This document shows positions 56,055 to 59,402 of a stretch of DNA of 59,402 nucleotides, in pieces. The notes below the pieces were generated by a model. That model searched no databases and had not been told where the DNA came from. It saw only the letters and a program-made list of their open reading frames with translations. Position 1 is the stretch's first letter. Each line of letters starts with the position of its first letter. The translations under genes and the position numbers were made by a program. The stretch is taken from contig REEQ01000095.1 in the NCBI GenBank assembly GCA_007695005.1, forward strand, positions 1-59,402. The letters run 5' to 3'. This stretch comes from Wenzhouxiangellaceae bacterium (GTDB taxonomy: Bacteria > Pseudomonadota > Gammaproteobacteria > Xanthomonadales > Wenzhouxiangellaceae).

Positions 56055-59000
56055 ATGCTTGAACGCCTGTATGGCAATCACCCGCTGGCCAATGTGTTCA
56101 TGGCTGTGGTCCTGGTCATGGGAGTTGCTGCATTCTGGCTGATGCCGCGCGAGCGCGACCCGGACATCAATTTCAACTGGATCAACATGTCGACGATTCT
56201 GCCGGGTGCTTCGGCCGAAGACGTCGAGCGCCTGATCACCGACCCCCTGGAAGAAGCCATTGCCCGCCTGCAGGATGTGCGCTTCGTGGTATCCAGCAGC
56301 CGCGAGAACGTGTCGAACATTCTGGTCCGCTTTGAGGAAATCTCGCAGCGCGATTTTGAGCGGCGCGTGGCTGATCTCCGGCGCGAGGTCCAGGCCATGG
56401 TCAACGATGAGCTGCCGCCGGAGGCGCGCGACCCGAGCATTGTCGAAGTGACGACCTCCAGCGGCTTTCCGACCGCCATCGTGCTGGTGGTTGGGCAAGC
56501 CGATGACGATAATCTGCGCGCCCTGGCCCGGCGCACGCGCCAGGACCTGGAGCGCTTCAGTGCCGTCGACCAGGTCCTGGCCCAGGCCTTGAACGACCCG
56601 GAGCTGCAGATCCTGTTCGACCCCCATGCGCTGGCCAGCCGCGGTGTCAGTGCGCTGCAGCTGGCCAGTGCCGCCTCGGGCTGGTACCAGGATGTGTTCG
56701 CCGGCCGCCTGCGCACCAGCGACGGCCAGTGGCTGATCCGCGCCGAAGGCCGCAGCATTGATCCCGACAGCCTGGCCGGCATGACCTTGTCGGCGCCGGC
56801 CACCGGCGAGGTGATCCGCTTCGACGAGGTGGCCCGGCTGCGCCTGGGTGCCAGCATCCCGGAGCAGCTGGTCAGCCTGGAAGGACTGCCGGCGATCATG
56901 TTGCCGGTCAACAAGCGGCCCGGATCGAACACCCTGAACCTGATTGCCGATCTGAACGACTACATCGATCGGCGCAATGCGGTCCTGGCCGAGCAGGGCA
57001 TGCGTCTGGTCCTGGCTGACGACCAGACCGTGCCCACGCGCGAGGCCATCCAGGTGATGAGCAACAATGCCCTGGTTGGCCTGCTGCTGGTGCTGGCCGT
57101 GTGCTGGCTGTTCCTGGCCACCCGCATCGCCCTGCTGGTCGGCGTCGGCCTGATCCTCTGTGTTGCCGGCACCTTTGCCGTACTCTACGCCTTCGGTTTT
57201 ACCCTGAACATCACCGTCTTGCTGGGCGTGGTCATCGTGCTCGGCATGCTGGTAGATGTTTCCGTAGTCATCGTCGAGGCGATTTACTATCGGCTGCGTC
57301 TGGGCCAGCCGCCGCTGCAGGCCGCCACCCGGGCCATGCACGAAGTCGGTGTTCCGCTGACGGCATCGGTGCTGACCACCATTGCCGCTTTCCTGCCGCT
57401 GATGCTGTTGCCGGGTATCGTCGGCAAGTTCATGTTCGTAGTTCCCTTCGTGGTCACCGTTGGCCTGCTGATTTCGCTGGTGCAGGCGTTCTGGGTGTTG
57501 CCTACTCAGGTCGTGCACAGCAACTACCGGCCGGCTGCGACCGGGCATTGGCGTGGTCGTTTGACCCGTCGAATTCGCACCCGCTACGTCACCGCCCTGG
57601 TTCACGTGCTGGGCCGGCCGAAACGATACCTGGCCATCGCCGGCCTGGCTTTCGCCCTCGCGCTGGGCGCGGTTTTTGGCGGCCAGGTTCGGCTGGAGTT
57701 CTTCGCCTTCGACCCGATCCGGCTGTTCTACGTCCAGGTCGACATGCCTAGCGATGCCTCGCTGGAAGACACCTTGCGCCAGGTCCAGCGTGTTGAGCAA
57801 TCCGTGCGCGCCGGCCTGCGCGAGGGCGAGGCTCGCAGTGTGGTTGCGCTGGCCGGCAGCCAGTTCACTGATGTCGAGCCCTTGTTCGGAGACCAGTATG
57901 GCCAGGTGATTGTCTCGCTCAACCCGGCCAACGGCGGCCGCACGGTCGATGCCATCATCGACGGCATGCGCGAGGATGTGCTGGCCACACCCATCGACGG
58001 CCAGATCGCTTTTTTGCAGATCTCCGGCGGCCCTCCCACCCAGCAGCCGATCAACGTCAAGGTACGCAGCAACGATTTCGACGAGCTGCGAGCCGCGACC
58101 GATCGCCTGCGCGAATTGATCGCCGGGCTGCCCGGCGCGCGTGACATCACCGACGACCGGGTGCCTGGCCGCTCGGAGCTGGTCCTGAGCCTTGATCGGG
58201 AAGCGCTGGTCCAGGCCGGGCTGGAGCCCGCTGCGGTGGCCCGACTGCTGCGCCTGCATGTCGATGGGGAAATCGTCGGCTTTACCCGCGAAGGGGGTGA
58301 TCGTTACGAGCTCAGGGTCAAGGCCGAGCGTGAGCGTCCGCGTGACCCAGCGGCAGTGCTGGATGACCCGGTGATCCTGCCCGGTGGCCTGCAGACTTAC
58401 CTGGGTGCGCTGGTCCAGGCTCGCACCGGCGAAGCTCCGGGAGTGATCCGCCACTACAACCTGCGCCGTACCATCACCATCGAAGGCGATATTGACCGCC
58501 AGATCACCAACACGGTCGAAATCAACCGTCGCATCGAAGCCGCCTGGGAACAGATCCAGTCCGAATTCCCCGGCGCCGACCTGGATTTCTCCGGCGAGCT
58601 TGATGACATCCAGGAATCCCTGGAAGCCATGGCGGTACTGTTCATGCTCGGCATCGGCCTGATTTACCTGATCCTGGCCACCCAGTTCAAGAGCTACTTC
58701 CAGCCCTTCCTGATTCTGCTTACCGTGCCGATGGCTTTTACCGGCGTGGTCTTCGGTCTGTTGCTGTCGAACAACCCATTGAGCCTGTACACCATGTACG
58801 GCATCATCGCCCTGGCCGGTATTGCGGTGAATGCGGCCATCGTCCTGATATCGGCCGCGAACCAGCGCCTGGAAGCCGGCATGCGCCCGCTCATGGCCAC
58901 CGTCTTTGCCGCCCGCCGCCGCGTCATCCCCATCCTCATGACCACCGCCACCACCATCGCCGGCCTGTTGTCCCTGGCCCTGGGGCTGGGTGGCCGCTCC

Positions 59001-59135
59001 CTGCTGTGGGGCCCGGTCGCCGTCACCCTGGTCTGGGGCCTGACTGTCTCCGCCCTCCTCACCCTGTTCATCATCCCTTTGCTCTACCGCCTGTTCATGC
59101 GTACCCGTCCGGCTCCTCGTGCCAGTCAGGAATAA
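56055..59135 (+). CDS. RND efflux transporter permease subunit
   Basis: The 1026-residue protein has the 12-helix RND layout with two large periplasmic loops and starts MLERLYGNHPLANVFMAVVL. In helix 4 the usual paired aspartates read LVDVSVVIVEA (Asp401 then Val402), and in helix 10 the usual lysine position reads GIAVNAAIV (Val925, Asn926). The proton-relay set of AcrB is therefore only partly kept. The pump otherwise looks intact. The substrate is unknown. Confidence 0.9.
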   Translation: MLERLYGNHPLANVFMAVVLVMGVAAFWLMPRERDPDINFNWINMSTILPGASAEDVERLITDPLEEAIARLQDVRFVVSSSRENVSNILVRFEEISQRDFERRVADLRREVQAMVNDELPPEARDPSIVEVTTSSGFPTAIVLVVGQADDDNLRALARRTRQDLERFSAVDQVLAQALNDPELQILFDPHALASRGVSALQLASAASGWYQDVFAGRLRTSDGQWLIRAEGRSIDPDSLAGMTLSAPATGEVIRFDEVARLRLGASIPEQLVSLEGLPAIMLPVNKRPGSNTLNLIADLNDYIDRRNAVLAEQGMRLVLADDQTVPTREAIQVMSNNALVGLLLVLAVCWLFLATRIALLVGVGLILCVAGTFAVLYAFGFTLNITVLLGVVIVLGMLVDVSVVIVEAIYYRLRLGQPPLQAATRAMHEVGVPLTASVLTTIAAFLPLMLLPGIVGKFMFVVPFVVTVGLLISLVQAFWVLPTQVVHSNYRPAATGHWRGRLTRRIRTRYVTALVHVLGRPKRYLAIAGLAFALALGAVFGGQVRLEFFAFDPIRLFYVQVDMPSDASLEDTLRQVQRVEQSVRAGLREGEARSVVALAGSQFTDVEPLFGDQYGQVIVSLNPANGGRTVDAIIDGMREDVLATPIDGQIAFLQISGGPPTQQPINVKVRSNDFDELRAATDRLRELIAGLPGARDITDDRVPGRSELVLSLDREALVQAGLEPAAVARLLRLHVDGEIVGFTREGGDRYELRVKAERERPRDPAAVLDDPVILPGGLQTYLGALVQARTGEAPGVIRHYNLRRTITIEGDIDRQITNTVEINRRIEAAWEQIQSEFPGADLDFSGELDDIQESLEAMAVLFMLGIGLIYLILATQFKSYFQPFLILLTVPMAFTGVVFGLLLSNNPLSLYTMYGIIALAGIAVNAAIVLISAANQRLEAGMRPLMATVFAARRRVIPILMTTATTIAGLLSLALGLGGRSLLWGPVAVTLVWGLTVSALLTLFIIPLLYRLFMRTRPAPRASQE

Positions 59136-59402
59136 ATTTTAGGAACCAGGGAAGACACGGAAGGCAAAAAAGACAAGGGAAAAGCCGTAATCATTTGTAA
59201 GTCCCGTGCTCTCCTCTCGTGACTTTTGGTAGCGACTGCACGAGGAGACAAGCAATGTAGCCCGGCCCAACGTGGCCGGGGCCCATGCCAAAGGGCCTGT
59301 TGCCGAGGGATTCGCGGTCTGCCGCTTGCCATTCTGGTGAGCGACCCCTTGCACGCGCTGGGCCGGTACTTTGGTCTGGCTTCTTTCACATCTTTCGCCA
59401 AA
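59136..59402. other. Non-coding end of the window
   Basis: The last 267 bases hold no convincing gene. They begin with a G/A-rich tract (GGAACCAGGGAAG; GACAAGGGAAAAG) followed by a C/T-rich one (CTCTCCTCTCG), like the intergenic arms at 31028 and 54944. Then comes the hairpin at 59261-59280. A minus-strand frame of 91 codons crosses the region, but has no ribosome site and atypical composition, so it is not called. Confidence 0.6.
59261..59280 (+). repeat. CCCGGCC hairpin downstream of the RND operon
   Basis: CCCGGCC (59261-59267) and GGCCGGG (59274-59280) pair across a 6-base loop. No T-run follows. The same 7-bp core forms the rplQ terminator and the etfA hairpin, so this may be a degraded terminator or a member of a small hairpin repeat family. 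Confidence 0.55.

Noticed and set aside
55599-58454. A 951-codon open frame on the minus strand
   Set aside because: It lies opposite the RND permease and adaptor. Its composition (many Gln, His, Gly, Asp from reversed codons) is that of an antisense shadow in GC-rich DNA, and it has no recognisable domain.
59126-59401. A 91-codon minus-strand frame at the end of the window
   Set aside because: It crosses repeat-like and hairpin sequence, shows no ribosome site and has a low-complexity basic composition. It may be a translated intergenic repeat.

Overview
The window is a GC-rich (roughly 60 percent G+C by eye) stretch of a gammaproteobacterial chromosome. The S10-spc-alpha ribosomal gene order, an rsmI / lpoA-yraN-dolP locus, an rfaH paralogue, a type A RNase P RNA and the glyA-nrdR-rib-nusB-thiL-pgpA cluster all point to Gammaproteobacteria. 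The eukaryotic-like kinases and alkB suggest a free-living lineage near Chromatiales/Xanthomonadales (Wenzhouxiangella-like); that last step is inference. No insertion sequence, prophage, CRISPR array or tRNA gene was seen.

Layout. (1) 1-13769: the last codons of tuf, a promoter and structured leader, then 27 ribosomal protein genes with secY and rpoA in the order S10 to L17, ending in a strong terminator. Two genes here, the tuf tail and rpmJ (L36), are very short. (2) 13924-18214: a translationally coupled asmA-like / rarD / MsbA-like ABC exporter operon. (3) 18255-19491, minus strand: a SYLF lipoprotein and a hemolysin III/TrhA membrane protein. (4) 19671-26909, minus strand: an acidic-polysaccharide precursor operon headed by its own RfaH-type antiterminator (rfaH, phosphohexomutase, ugd, UDP-glucuronate 4-epimerase, tviB-type dehydrogenase, CpsB-type PHP phosphatase, GNAT). 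It has sugar-nucleotide enzymes but no glycosyltransferases. (5) 27016-29697: an AraC-type regulator divergent from alkane 1-monooxygenase alkB, followed by a DUF1622 membrane protein. (6) 29768-36813: glyA, nrdR, ribD, ribE, ribBA, ribH, nusB, thiL, pgpA. (7) 36787-42456, minus strand: lpoA, yraN, dolP and a large Ser/Thr kinase with a TPR-like C-terminus, an envelope operon with a kinase at its end; rsmI is divergent. (8) 42509-47505: rsmI, a zinc metallopeptidase, a globin, RNase P RNA, psd, a SCO protein and prmB. (9) 47600-49338: etfBA and a terminator. (10) 49446-54359: an outer-membrane barrel-like protein facing a minus-strand run of a DUF2061 protein, a secreted cupredoxin and a membrane sensor Ser/Thr kinase. 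(11) 54452-59135: a GNAT and a two-gene RND efflux pump.

The most unusual items are the sensor kinase at 50709-53348 (Cache-like sensor, HAMP, catalytically degenerate nucleotidyl-cyclase-like domain, intact Ser/Thr kinase) next to a type 1 copper protein; the kinase in the lpoA-yraN-dolP operon where diaA would be expected; an operon-linked RfaH with a dyad in its leader; and several genes whose -10 box lies 6-7 bases before the start codon, which suggests leaderless mRNAs.
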